Shown: piece after piece, positions 33,051 through 41,915 of the stretch | Numbering within the stretch: position 1 is the first letter of the stretch | Layout: every line of letters begins with the position of its first letter | From: Ferruginibacter albus | Lineage (GTDB): Bacteria; Bacteroidota; Bacteroidia; Chitinophagales; Chitinophagaceae | Length of the DNA stretch: 64,000 nucleotides | Assembly (NCBI RefSeq): GCF_020042285.1 | Contig: NZ_CP083388.1 | Span: 2,940,001-3,004,000 of the forward strand | Reading direction: 5' to 3' | Position numbers and translations under genes: made by a program | Notes under the pieces: model-generated | The model's database searches: none | Seen by the model: the letters and a program-made list of their open reading frames with translations, nothing else | What the model was told of the DNA's origin: nothing

Positions 33051-34703
33051 TTAGATGTACAATATTTTATAGTATTCATCTGCCATGCGATTACTGTCGA
33101 ACTGGTAGCGAACATCTTTCATTCCGTTTTGAACAATGTTTCTCCATTTATTCTTATCATCGTAATAAGCAGGCAGCACCTGGTTTTCAAGAATGTCATA
33201 CAATTGATTTAAATCGTATTCATCCTGTTCCTGCGTGCTCATTTTTTCGTAATCAACCGATGGAACCACAAAACCATTCACTCCGCCTTTAATAAATTCA
33301 CAGATCCAGCCATCATTAGTACTGAAGTTAGCAGCGCCATTCATAGCAGCCGTCATACCGCTGGTACCACTTGCTTCACGAGGTACACGGGGATTGTTCA
33401 ACCATATATCAGCTACTTGTTTCAAGCTTTTACTTAAGCCTAATTCGTAACCAATACATACTGCCACATTTTTATACTGTTTGCTTAAATTAACTAAATG
33501 ATTAAAATCGCTGATAGCCGGGTTGTCCAACGGATAAGGCTTTCCTGCCCAAACCATTTGCACCGGGTATTTTGTATTGCTCATTAAAGCCTGGAAACGC
33601 TTATGATCTCTTGTAATTAATTCCGCTCTTTTATAACCTGCAAAACGACGAGCCCACACAATTGTTAACACATTCGGATCTAATATTTTTCCTGACTGAT
33701 CGGCAATGATCTCCATTGCTCTTTTCTTTGTATAGATCTTTCGTTCATCAAAAGCCGCATCATTCTTTTCTTCCATTGCTTTATACAAATGCTTATCAGA
33801 CCAGTATAACCAGTTTTGAGCGTTGGTGATGGATTTTATTTCGCATACACCCGGATATTTGCCCCACATTTTTCTGCTTACTTCGCCATGTAATTGCGAA
33901 ACACCGTTTGCCAGCTTTGCAAAACGCAATGCCGCCAAAGAATGATTGAACTGGTCATCTTCCATACCGGTTATTTTGCGTACATCATCAATATGCATTC
34001 CGCAGAAATAACTCATCTTTTCACACAAATGAATATCGTGCTTTTCATTCCCTGCTTCTTCCGGCGTGTGTGTGGTAAACACTACACGTTTCTTTACTTC
34101 CTGGAGGTTATTATATTTTCTGTATAAATAAAATGCAGCACTAATGCCATGTGCTTCATTAAAATGATATAGATCGGGATTAAAATTTAATTCGTCAATC
34201 AATTTAGCACCGCCAATACCTAGCAAAATAAACTGCGCCACTTTTGTAGCTACGTTACCATCATACAACCGATGAGTGATGGTTTGAGAAACGTAATCAT
34301 TCTCGGGTAAATCAGTTGTAAGAAAAAATAAAGGTGCTGTATTAAATGTATTCGGATTGAGATACATGGCTTTGACCCAAACCGGGTGACTGTGAATTTC
34401 TATTTGAAACTTAATGCCTGTATCTTCTAAAAAATTATAAATTTTTTCGTTCCATTGAACCTGTAAAGTTTGATCTGAATTGCGTGCCTGATCGTAATAG
34501 CCATATTTCCATAAAATGCCGATACCGATCAAATTCTGTTTTAACTCATACGCACTACGCATATGTGAACCTGATAAAAAGCCTAAACCGCCGCTGTAAA
34601 TTTTTAAAGGTTGATGAACAGCAAACTCCATTGAAAAATACGCAACCTTTTTACTATACCTTGAATCGATTGCGAAAGGAACATTAAAATTGGTAAAACT
34701 CAT
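33051..34703 (-). CDS. Alpha-glucan phosphorylase homologue (GT35, short form) without the PLP lysine
   Basis: 550 aa, the short bacterial/archaeal type. Recognisable: VAYFSMEFAVHQPLKIYSGGLGFLSGSHMRSA at the N terminus, LYHFNEAHG (about 179-187), VVFTTHTPEEAGNE, the phosphate-site segment ARRFAGYKR (351-359), and WLNNPRVPREASGTSGM. In GT35 enzymes the motif is EASGTxxMK with Lys binding pyridoxal phosphate; here T451 replaces it (codon ACG). The rest of the motif and the following AMNGAANFSTNDGW are intact. Either a subfamily that does not use PLP normally or an inactive or regulatory homologue of glycogen phosphorylase. Monocistronic. Confidence 0.85.
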   Translation of the reverse strand: MSFTNFNVPFAIDSRYSKKVAYFSMEFAVHQPLKIYSGGLGFLSGSHMRSAYELKQNLIGIGILWKYGYYDQARNSDQTLQVQWNEKIYNFLEDTGIKFQIEIHSHPVWVKAMYLNPNTFNTAPLFFLTTDLPENDYVSQTITHRLYDGNVATKVAQFILLGIGGAKLIDELNFNPDLYHFNEAHGISAAFYLYRKYNNLQEVKKRVVFTTHTPEEAGNEKHDIHLCEKMSYFCGMHIDDVRKITGMEDDQFNHSLAALRFAKLANGVSQLHGEVSRKMWGKYPGVCEIKSITNAQNWLYWSDKHLYKAMEEKNDAAFDERKIYTKKRAMEIIADQSGKILDPNVLTIVWARRFAGYKRAELITRDHKRFQALMSNTKYPVQMVWAGKPYPLDNPAISDFNHLVNLSKQYKNVAVCIGYELGLSKSLKQVADIWLNNPRVPREASGTSGMTAAMNGAANFSTNDGWICEFIKGGVNGFVVPSVDYEKMSTQEQDEYDLNQLYDILENQVLPAYYDDKNKWRNIVQNGMKDVRYQFDSNRMADEYYKILYI

Positions 34704-35051
34704 AAGGGAAAATCAGTTAGTGAGGGCACAATTTAAGGGAATTTTGAAGAAAAAAAGTTCTGCCGGATGCCCAAATGCAATAAAAATCAAACGCTTATAC
34801 GTAACCAGACTGCTTAATTTTTTGTTGTTTATTTTAGTTCCAGGCATTATTCTTTCATCTCATCATCTATCATTAAGTCCTCTTTGTTTTAATTAATTAT
34901 CAATACTTTATACAACAAGTACCATAACGACAATTTTGTTACTTTATTATTGTAAGCATTACTGTTTTGCTATAATAAAGCAATATTGCACCAAAAATTT
35001 ATAGTGGATTAATTGTGGACATTTGTGTATAAATTACACAATAAAATAGAA
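34704..35051. other. 348-bp AT-rich intergenic region
   Basis: Lies between two minus-strand genes and should contain the promoter of the phosphorylase homologue, though I see no exact TAnnTTTG match. A 68-residue plus-strand frame at 34690 has no family features and overlaps the phosphorylase start. The only structure noted is the small inverted repeat at 35023-35041. Confidence 0.5.
35023..35041 (-). terminator. Weak hairpin after the RidA-family gene
   Basis: Perfect 7-bp inverted repeat TTGTGTA/TACACAA with 5-nt loop, 11 nt beyond the stop. It lacks a clear T-run, so terminator function is doubtful. Confidence 0.3.
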
Positions 35052-35438
35052 CTACTTAATAATTGCTGTCACTTCAATTTCAATTAATAAATCTTTATCG
35101 ATCAGCCTGCTTATTTCTACCATTGTAGCTACCGGTTTAATCTCCTTAAAAAATTCGCCATGAGCTTTTCCTACTTGCTCCCAATCATTTATATTAACAA
35201 CAAACATCCTTGTACGTACTACATCCTTTAAAGAAGCCCCTGCCTGTTGCAATGCCTTTTCAATTTTTTGTAGAATGAATTGTGTTTGTGCATATACATC
35301 ACCCTTACCAATTATAGTTTCGCCATTAACTGCCGTTGTGCCCGCTACTTCCACGACATTTCCAATACGTACTGCTCTTGAATAGCCCACAACATCCTCC
35401 CATGGTGAGCCGGAACCAATATTTATGCGTTCAGCCAT
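35052..35438 (-). CDS. RidA/YjgF-family protein
   Basis: 128 aa. RidA proteins hydrolyse reactive enamine/imine intermediates from PLP enzymes to ketoacids plus ammonia. Seen here: the N-terminal [24 protein letters not shown], the helix [31 protein letters not shown] carrying the conserved Arg, and the C-terminal [24 protein letters not shown] with the Glu that positions water in active members. It may be a Rid subfamily other than RidA itself because the loop VEISRL differs from the canonical motif. Divergent from the Nramp-Usp gene, with only 20 bp between start codons. Confidence 0.85.
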   Translation of the reverse strand: MAERINIGSGSPWEDVVGYSRAVRIGNVVEVAGTTAVNGETIIGKGDVYAQTQFILQKIEKALQQAGASLKDVVRTRMFVVNINDWEQVGKAHGEFFKEIKPVATMVEISRLIDKDLLIEIEVTAIIK

Positions 35439-35445
35439 ATATCAT

Positions 35446-35453
35446 TAATTTTG
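35446..35453 (+). promoter_or_regulatory. -7 box (TAATTTTG) for the Nramp-Usp gene
   Basis: TAnnTTTG match only 5 nt before the ATG at 35459, so the transcript would start at or within a nucleotide or two of the start codon (leaderless). It also rules out the in-frame ATG at 35336. Confidence 0.45.
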
Positions 35454-35458
35454 TTAGG

Positions 35459-37333
35459 ATGATTGAAGTTAAAGATTTATCACTTAGCGAAGTACACGCT
35501 ACTATTGATACTACCCGCAAAAAAACAGGCTGGAGAAAAGCGCTGTCGTTTTTAGGCCCTGCTTACTTGATAAGTGTTGGTTATATGGACCCGGGCAACT
35601 GGGAATCAGATATACAAGGTGGAAGCAAATTTGGATACTCATTGGTTTGGGTATTACTGATGAGTAACTTAATGGCATTGCTTTTACAAGGCTTATCTGC
35701 ACGTTTAGGAATTGTAAGAGGACTGGACCTTGCTCAGGCCAACAGAAAGACTTACCCAAAGCACATCAACTTTATCTTGTACATTTTTGCCGAGATAGCT
35801 ATTGCCGCCTGCGACCTGGCAGAAGTATTGGGAATGGCGATAGGTATTCAATTATTAACCGGGTTACCGTTAATATGGGGCGTTTCTATTACAGTACTGG
35901 ATACTTTTCTTTTGTTGTACTTACAGAAGTTAGGCATGCGAAAAATGGAAGCATTTATTATTGCATTGATTGCAGTAGTTGCTGCTGCCTTTTTAATTGA
36001 AATATTAATTGCAAAACCTCAACTTGTTGAAGTTGCCCATGGACTTATACCTTCTTTAGCAAATGAGCAGGCTACCTATATTGCCATTGCTATTATTGGC
36101 GCAACCGTAATGCCGCACAATTTGTATTTACACTCTGCATTGGTGCAAACTAGAAAAATTGAACGGTCTGAAAAGGGCATTAGTGAAGCTATTCGTTTTA
36201 ATCGTATTGACAGCACCATTGCATTAAACATTGCCTTTCTAGTAAATGCTGCTATATTGATCTTAGCTGCTACTACTTTTTTCAAAACAGGCAATTCGCA
36301 GGTAGCAGGTATAAAAGAAGCGCACCAGTTGCTTCCTTCTTTTTTAGGAAATCTGGCCCCTGTACTTTTTGCAATTGCCTTAATAGCTGCAGGACAAAGC
36401 AGTACTGTTACAGGAACATTAGCCGGACAAATTGTAATGGAAGGTTACCTGCGCTTAAGGATAAATCCCTGGGTGCGTCGTTTATTAACAAGACTTCTTG
36501 CCATTGTTCCGGCAGTATTGGTAATATTAATTAAAGGAGAGAATGATGTAGACGATCTGTTACTGTTAAGCCAGGTAATATTGAGCTTACAATTAGGCTT
36601 TGCTATTATTCCTTTGATACATTTTGTAAGTGATAAAAAAACAATGGGCGTTTTTAGTATTAAGCCCGTTACAAAAATTGTGGCATGGTTAATTGCTGCT
36701 GTTTTAGTTTATCTCAATATAAAGATGCTGATAGAAAAAGCAATTCCACATTTTGCATACAATGCTCCGTTGATGCCAAAAGTTGCAATGGTGCTATTGG
36801 CATTGTCTCTTTTAGCATTACTTCTTTATATCACTTTACACCCCTCTTTAAGTAAGAAAGAAGATACAAGACCAATACAAGTTCACCCGGATATTAATTT
36901 GGCAACCGATCTGGTGATACCCGAATTTAAAACCATTTCTGTAGCATTGGATTTTAGTGATAATGATGAAAAATTATTGGCATTTGCACTTGGACAGGGT
37001 AAGCCCTATACTAACTATATTTTAGTACATATTGTTGAAAGCGCTTCTGCTAAGCTATTGGGCAAAGACAGTGACGACTATGAAACAAGAAAAGATAAGG
37101 AGCGGATGGAGCTGTATGTAAATCAGTTACAGGAAAGAGGTTTACGGGCAGAGGGACTCTTAGGCTTTGGAAACCGTGCAAAAGAAATTGCCCGGATTGT
37201 AAAAAGCAATCATTCAGACATGTTGGTAGTTGGTGCGCATGGACACACCGGATTAAAAGATTTTATTTACGGCGAAACCGTTAATACGGTTCGTCATGAA
37301 TTAAAGATACCAGTGCTGATCGTAAATTTATAA
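35459..37333 (+). CDS. Nramp divalent metal transporter fused to a universal stress protein domain
   Basis: 624 aa. Residues 25-450 are an Nramp/MntH transporter with about 11 helices: metal-site motif DPGN at 44-47 (helix 1) and MPHN at 218-221 (helix 6), the classical Mn2+/Fe2+ coordinating pair. After a linker, residues about 490-624 form a UspA domain (FKTISVALDFSDNDEKLLAFA ... MLVVGAHGHTGLKDFIYGETV) with the ATP-binding GxHGHxGxxxxxxG-type loop. The cytoplasmic Usp domain could gate transport by nucleotide level (inference). I started at ATG 35459, set by the promoter box, not the longer frame through the RidA gene. Confidence 0.92.
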   Translation: MIEVKDLSLSEVHATIDTTRKKTGWRKALSFLGPAYLISVGYMDPGNWESDIQGGSKFGYSLVWVLLMSNLMALLLQGLSARLGIVRGLDLAQANRKTYPKHINFILYIFAEIAIAACDLAEVLGMAIGIQLLTGLPLIWGVSITVLDTFLLLYLQKLGMRKMEAFIIALIAVVAAAFLIEILIAKPQLVEVAHGLIPSLANEQATYIAIAIIGATVMPHNLYLHSALVQTRKIERSEKGISEAIRFNRIDSTIALNIAFLVNAAILILAATTFFKTGNSQVAGIKEAHQLLPSFLGNLAPVLFAIALIAAGQSSTVTGTLAGQIVMEGYLRLRINPWVRRLLTRLLAIVPAVLVILIKGENDVDDLLLLSQVILSLQLGFAIIPLIHFVSDKKTMGVFSIKPVTKIVAWLIAAVLVYLNIKMLIEKAIPHFAYNAPLMPKVAMVLLALSLLALLLYITLHPSLSKKEDTRPIQVHPDINLATDLVIPEFKTISVALDFSDNDEKLLAFALGQGKPYTNYILVHIVESASAKLLGKDSDDYETRKDKERMELYVNQLQERGLRAEGLLGFGNRAKEIARIVKSNHSDMLVVGAHGHTGLKDFIYGETVNTVRHELKIPVLIVNL

Positions 37334-37342
37334 CCAACAGAA

Positions 37343-37350
37343 TATTTTTG
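37343..37350 (+). promoter_or_regulatory. -7 box (TATTTTTG) for the hotdog thioesterase gene
   Basis: TAnnTTTG match 40 nt upstream of the ATG at 37391, with a GCAAAG-type half repeat (37354-37380) in the leader. Confidence 0.35.
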
Positions 37351-37353
37351 TGA

Positions 37354-37380
37354 CTTTGTTCTTTTGCTTCTTGTGTGAAA
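37354..37380 (+). repeat. Half copy of the GCAAAGAAGC inverted-repeat family
   Basis: CTTTGTTCTTTTGCTTCTTG and the following TGTGAAA approximate the right arm of the 29874-29941 repeat with small indels. No left arm is present here. Confidence 0.4.
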
Positions 37381-37390
37381 CATTTATTCG

Positions 37391-37780
37391 ATGAAAAATA
37401 TTTTCAAAAAAGGCGATACAAAAACATTTACACACACAGTTATGGCTGCTGATGTTGCCGCTTTTGAGAATCAAACAATCCATGAAGTTTACTCCACTTT
37501 TGCATTGGCAAGAGATGCAGAATATTGCTCCCGCTTATTTTTATTGGATATGAAAGAAGCGGATGAAGAAGGCATCGGCGTTTCAATAAACATAGAACAT
37601 ATTGCGCCTGCTTTTATTGATGACAAAGTAATCTTTACAAGTCTTTTTGAAGCAATAAGCGGCAATAAAATAACATGTCATTTTGAAGCATCTGCCAACA
37701 ATGCAATCATTGCAAAAGGGACTACCGCCCAAAAAATAGTTAAAAAAGAAAAGTTGAAATTATTGCACCACCGAACTTAA
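37391..37780 (+). CDS. Hotdog-fold thioesterase (fluoroacetyl-CoA thioesterase-like family)
   Basis: 129 aa. Resembles the FlK/thioesterase-like hotdog group: FKKGDTKTFTHTVMAADVAAFE at the start, the central helix ALARDAEYCSRLFLLDM, then IGVSINIEHIAPAFIDDKVIFTSLFEAISGNKITCHFEA with the His of IEHIAP expected at the active site. Probably hydrolyses a small acyl-CoA; the substrate cannot be inferred. Its 3' end overlaps the convergent DUF922-like gene by 21 nt. Confidence 0.7.
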   Translation: MKNIFKKGDTKTFTHTVMAADVAAFENQTIHEVYSTFALARDAEYCSRLFLLDMKEADEEGIGVSINIEHIAPAFIDDKVIFTSLFEAISGNKITCHFEASANNAIIAKGTTAQKIVKKEKLKLLHHRT

Positions 37781-38371
37781 TGTTTGTAACTGTTCTTTTA
37801 TTTTATTGTTCCATTCTTCCTGCTTGTCTTTAATTAGACCGTTGTGTGTTTCAGTATCGTATTGATTTTGCATAGAAGACATTTGTGATGCTGTTTGTCG
37901 ATATGCATTTTTAATAACGCTGTTATAATTAGCAAGTGTATATTTTTCTTCTTTCAGCTTTTTTATAAATAATAAAGTGCAGATATAGCTGATATCAAAA
38001 TGATGTTGCTCATGATTTAAGATGTAATCATTACGCCCCTTTTCTTTCACCCACGAACCATTTTTATTAAAATCACAATACACCGTTATAGTTAATGTCC
38101 CTTTCCCATCTCCGTCATCATCGCTAAAAGTAGCACCATAGCCAAATCCAGCATAGGTTAATGCGGCGGTAAAAGTATTGTCATCATTCGGAGTTCCTTT
38201 AAAATCATCCCAGGTAAGTCTTTGCTTCCCGTCGTAAAAAATGAGGTTGTTATCTTTCAAGTCGGGCTTAGTAGTATATTTTACTGCTACATCAACATTT
38301 TGTGCAGATGCTCCCGTTGTTATGAGGCAAAATAAAAATAATGTAAGTATTATACGCATAGGTTTCACCAT
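37760..38371 (-). CDS. Secreted DUF922-like putative metalloprotease
   Basis: 203 aa, signal peptide cleaved near ASAQN (residue 24); a start at M5 (38359) is equally possible. The body begins with LTWDDFKGTPNDDNTFTAAL, a DUF922 signature. The helix ILNHEQHHFDISYICT contains HEQHH, an HExxH zinc motif, and a later Asp/Glu/His stretch YDTETHNG could supply further ligands. DUF922 members are described as putative zinc proteases. The 3' end overlaps the convergent thioesterase gene by 21 nt, so their transcripts would be antisense to each other there. Confidence 0.72.
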   Translation of the reverse strand: MVKPMRIILTLFLFCLITTGASAQNVDVAVKYTTKPDLKDNNLIFYDGKQRLTWDDFKGTPNDDNTFTAALTYAGFGYGATFSDDDGDGKGTLTITVYCDFNKNGSWVKEKGRNDYILNHEQHHFDISYICTLLFIKKLKEEKYTLANYNSVIKNAYRQTASQMSSMQNQYDTETHNGLIKDKQEEWNNKIKEQLQTLSSVVQ

Positions 38372-38468
38372 ACAAACTAATTACAAATATTCTGTTTTTA
38401 ATAAATGACAACTAGACTTTAAAAGTAAATTAACAAGCGTTAAAAAAGAAGAATAAAAGTATGCAGTG

Positions 38469-38488
38469 CAAGTGAGTGACACAACGAT
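38469..38488 (+). repeat. Dispersed intergenic repeat, copy D
   Basis: CAAGTGAGTGACACAACGAT, identical over 20 nt to copy E at 56779-56798. Lies downstream of the minus-strand MFS gene. Confidence 0.8.
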
Positions 38489-38538
38489 ATTGATTAAAGA
38501 ACTATTGCCTGTTCCCAAAAAAATCAGATAGCTATTGA

Positions 38539-39777
38539 TTAAGCCTGTTCAATATAATTAAGATCTTTATGAAACGTTTCTTCGGTAAAGAATGCTGCAA
38601 TTAATGAAATACAAATTACCAATACACCTGTATAAGCTGCACTTTTACTCATTGTGAAATGTTTTGAATCCTGCAATACATCTTTGTATAAAAGATTCAT
38701 TAATGGCAATGATCCTCTTACCATATTTGGAATAGTAGTGGCGGCAGTTGCTCTTAAATTAGTGCCGAATTGTTCTGCTCCCATGGTAACAAACACTGCC
38801 CAAAAACCTGTGGCAAAACCCAATGCTCCGCATAAAAGATACATTACGGTGTCGTTATTATTTAACGGGCTAAAAAAGATGATGGCTGAAATAACCGTGA
38901 GTGCATAAAATATAAATAACGGTTTTTTCCTGCTTTGCATCCACTGGCTGATCATGCCAATACAGATACCTCCCAAAGAAACACCGATATAAGAAAACAT
39001 AATGGACCTTCCCGAATCAATACTTGTGCTTCCATATAGTTCTTTGGCAAAACCATCGCTGTAATTCACTAAAATACCAACACAATACCAGGTGGGCAAT
39101 CCAATTAAAATTGCTTTGATATATTTTAAAAACCGTTTACTATTATTAAAGAACATTAAAAAATTCCCTTTAACTACCGCATGCTGTTCTTTTACACTAT
39201 TGAACATACCACTCTCGGCGACGCTTATACGAAGAATCAATAAAACAAAACCCAATCCTCCGCCGATATAATAGCAAAGACGCCAATTCTGTGTATAATG
39301 AAAAATAAAATAAGCCAATACTGCTCCACTTAGTCCTACACCAGCCACAACAGATGTACCTATGCCTCTTTTTTCTTTTGGTAATAATTCGCTTACTAAA
39401 GTAATACCAGCTCCAAGTTCTCCTGCTAAGCCCAAGCCTGCAACAAATCTTGCCCAGGCATATTGATCTACATTCTGCGTATACCCTGTAACCAGGTTGG
39501 CTACTGAATACAAAATAATAGAACCAAATAATACTGATAACCTTCCTTTTTTATCGGCCAACACTCCCCAGATAATTCCTCCGATTAAAAGCCCATACAT
39601 CTGAAGGTTAATGATTTTTATACTTGCTGATTTTATACCGTCAATTGTAGTGACGCCTAATCCAATAATGCTGGGTTTGCGAACAATAGTAAAGATCAAC
39701 AGATCGTATATATCTACAAAGTAACCCAATGCGGCTACAAATACAGCCATATTAAAAATGACAGACTGTTTTTTCAT
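38539..39777 (-). CDS. MFS transporter (metabolite:H+ symporter-like)
   Basis: 412 aa, about 12 helices. N-terminal helix AALGYFVDIYDLLIFTIV and loop 2-3 LADKKGRLSVLFGS (MFS A-motif) resemble the metabolite:H+ symporter family (ShiA/ProP-like organic-acid or osmolyte uptake); RFVAGLGLAGELGAGITLVSELLPKEKRG is typical of the same group. Last gene of a three-gene minus-strand operon, 8 nt after dedA and following the dicarboxylate symporter. The pairing with a dicarboxylate carrier suggests carboxylate uptake (inference). Confidence 0.82.
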   Translation of the reverse strand: MKKQSVIFNMAVFVAALGYFVDIYDLLIFTIVRKPSIIGLGVTTIDGIKSASIKIINLQMYGLLIGGIIWGVLADKKGRLSVLFGSIILYSVANLVTGYTQNVDQYAWARFVAGLGLAGELGAGITLVSELLPKEKRGIGTSVVAGVGLSGAVLAYFIFHYTQNWRLCYYIGGGLGFVLLILRISVAESGMFNSVKEQHAVVKGNFLMFFNNSKRFLKYIKAILIGLPTWYCVGILVNYSDGFAKELYGSTSIDSGRSIMFSYIGVSLGGICIGMISQWMQSRKKPLFIFYALTVISAIIFFSPLNNNDTVMYLLCGALGFATGFWAVFVTMGAEQFGTNLRATAATTIPNMVRGSLPLMNLLYKDVLQDSKHFTMSKSAAYTGVLVICISLIAAFFTEETFHKDLNYIEQA

Positions 39778-39785
39778 ATAAGCAA

Positions 39786-40484
39786 TTATGAATTTTGATT
39801 TGGAGTTGGCTGTTTCTTTTTGCCAAAAAATAATTTAATTAAAACAGGAGCAGTAGTTATTAATACAATGCCGATCACAATTACTTCTAAATGTTTTTTC
39901 AGATCAAAATGAAACCAATGTAAAACCAATCTTTGCAAATAATGTCCACCCAATAGCATTGCATAAACCCATAAAAAACATCCTATAACATTGTAGAAAG
40001 TAAATTTCTTTTTATCCATTCCAACCACACCGGCAACAATGGGAGCAAATGTTCTTACTATGGGCAGAAAACGGGCAAATATAATTGCAGCGCCTCCGTG
40101 TTCTTCATAAAAATCGTGTGCTTGTATAAGATATTTTTTCTTGAACAATAGAGAGTCTTTACGTTCGTATAAAAATGGGCCGCTTTTTTTACCAAACCAA
40201 TAGCCTACATAATTGCCGATTATTCCTGCAATAGAGATCATCAATCCTAATATAACCAAGCCCAAGAATGAATTGATATTAAGCCCCAGTCCTTCTTTTA
40301 CCAGGTCATTGCTCCATATACCAGCAACAAATAACAACGAATCGCCGGGAAAAAAGAAACCTGCAAACAGCCCTGTTTCTGCAAACACCGCAAAAAGGAT
40401 AAACCATATCCCGCCATTTTCTATGTACCATTGTGGCTGCAATAATTGCGACCAGTGAAAATCCAGTAATATAAAATCGAACAT
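39786..40484 (-). CDS. DedA-family membrane protein
   Basis: 232 aa with 5-6 transmembrane segments. Family marks: FAVFAETGLFAGFFFPGDSLLFVAG near the N terminus (E and FxPG(D/E) motif), NYVGYWFGKKSGPFLY, and ARFLPIVRTFAPIVAGVVGMDKKKF, the F-x-R-x-x-P-x-x-R motif. DedA proteins are implicated in undecaprenyl-phosphate or phospholipid translocation across the inner membrane, and some confer resistance to cationic peptides. Middle gene of an operon, 24 nt after the symporter and 8 nt before the MFS gene. Confidence 0.92.
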   Translation of the reverse strand: MFDFILLDFHWSQLLQPQWYIENGGIWFILFAVFAETGLFAGFFFPGDSLLFVAGIWSNDLVKEGLGLNINSFLGLVILGLMISIAGIIGNYVGYWFGKKSGPFLYERKDSLLFKKKYLIQAHDFYEEHGGAAIIFARFLPIVRTFAPIVAGVVGMDKKKFTFYNVIGCFLWVYAMLLGGHYLQRLVLHWFHFDLKKHLEVIVIGIVLITTAPVLIKLFFGKKKQPTPNQNS

Positions 40485-40508
40485 ATAGCGTTAAAAAATT
40501 TTTTAAAA

Positions 40509-41792
40509 TTATCTAATAATATTGACACTTGAATCATTTAGCTCCCCTTCCCATTTGCTTACTGCAACAGTTGCCAAAGCATTGCCCAAAACATTTGTCA
40601 TCGTTCTTCCCATATCACAAAAAACATCTATTGCTAATATCAACCCAATACCTTCCGGTGGAATGCCAAACATGCCACAAGTTGCCAATACTACTACCAG
40701 CGATGCTCTTGGAACTCCCGCAACGCCTTTACTTGTAAGCATGAATACCAACAACATTGCTAATTGAGTTTCTATGCTTCCCGTTACGGATGTAACATTA
40801 TACGCTTGTGCAATAAACATGCTGGCAAAGGTCATATACATCATGCTTCCATCTAAATTAAAAGAATAACCTAATGGCAATACAAATGAAACTATTTTAT
40901 TATTACAGCCAAAGCCTTCCATTTCTTCCACCAATTTGGGGAATACGGCTTCGCTGCTGGCAGTATTAAAAGCCACAAACATAGGGCTGTACAAACGTTT
41001 TAGCAATTCGGGTAAGCGTTGCCGTAATATTAAATATCCTGCCAGCAATAATACCAGCCACAAGGCAATTAATCCCAAATAAAAAGAACCGATATACAGA
41101 ATATATGTCTTTAAGATACCCAACCCCTTCATCGAGATAACACCTGCCATAGCGCCAAAAACACCTACAGGAGCCAATTTCATCACATAATCAACCATTT
41201 TCAATGTTATATTGCCTACAGCATCCAATCCTTTTAAAACAGGCTCTCCTGCTTTGCCAACAGCAGTTAAAGCAATCCCAAAGAATACAGAAAAGATTAC
41301 TATCTGTAATATCTCGTTATTAGCCATTGCTTCAACAATACTTTTAGGCACTACATGTTCAATAAATTTGTCTAACGAAAATTCACTTGTTTTTCCCATT
41401 AATGCTTTAGCAGCAGCTATATCAGCATTTGCCAAATTAACACCTTGACCGGGTTTTATAATATTTACCAGGATCAACCCCAGCAATAAACTAATTAAAG
41501 AAGCAGAGATGAACCATAGTAACGCTTTGCCCCCTATTCTGCCTACCGTTTTTATGTCTCCCAGTTTTGCAATACCGGTTACCAAGGTTGCAAAAACCAA
41601 TGGCGCAATGATCATTTGCACCAGGCGCAGAAAAACAGTTGCTAATAATTTTATTTTAGGAGAAAAGCTATCAATAAAACCTGTAGATGTGTTATGATGA
41701 ATAATATACCCTACAACAATTCCACTTATCATTGCAATCAATATATACAAAGTAAGGCTGCGTGAGCTTTTGGTGGTTGTATGACTGTTCAT
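40509..41792 (-). CDS. Dicarboxylate/amino acid:cation symporter (DAACS)
   Basis: 427 aa, the usual length, with eight transmembrane helices and two re-entrant loops. Diagnostic sequence: the Ser-rich hairpin FNTASSEAVFPKLVEEM, the NLDGSMMY substrate-cation site, and SKGVAGVPRASLVVVLATCGMFGIP, ending with DVFCDMGRTMTNVLGNALATVAVSKW (the DxxxDxxRTxxNVxGD-like motif with Asn-Ala variation). Imports C4-dicarboxylates, glutamate or aspartate with H+ or Na+. First gene of the operon with dedA and the MFS transporter. Its 5' end is divergent from the amino-acid permease. Confidence 0.93.
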   Translation of the reverse strand: MNSHTTTKSSRSLTLYILIAMISGIVVGYIIHHNTSTGFIDSFSPKIKLLATVFLRLVQMIIAPLVFATLVTGIAKLGDIKTVGRIGGKALLWFISASLISLLLGLILVNIIKPGQGVNLANADIAAAKALMGKTSEFSLDKFIEHVVPKSIVEAMANNEILQIVIFSVFFGIALTAVGKAGEPVLKGLDAVGNITLKMVDYVMKLAPVGVFGAMAGVISMKGLGILKTYILYIGSFYLGLIALWLVLLLAGYLILRQRLPELLKRLYSPMFVAFNTASSEAVFPKLVEEMEGFGCNNKIVSFVLPLGYSFNLDGSMMYMTFASMFIAQAYNVTSVTGSIETQLAMLLVFMLTSKGVAGVPRASLVVVLATCGMFGIPPEGIGLILAIDVFCDMGRTMTNVLGNALATVAVSKWEGELNDSSVNIIR

Positions 41793-41915
41793 ATTGGCGT
41801 AAACTCTTGCAATATAAGATTTATATCTTTCTTTATTTTAAGCCATACGTTTACGTTCGTTTTAAGAATTATTGTCTATTTTTCCATAACAATTTATTCA
41901 TCCAAAGTAACTGAT

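Noticed and set aside
34690..34896. 68-aa plus-strand frame
   Set aside because: Overlaps the start of the phosphorylase homologue on the other strand, no promoter box, no recognisable domain.
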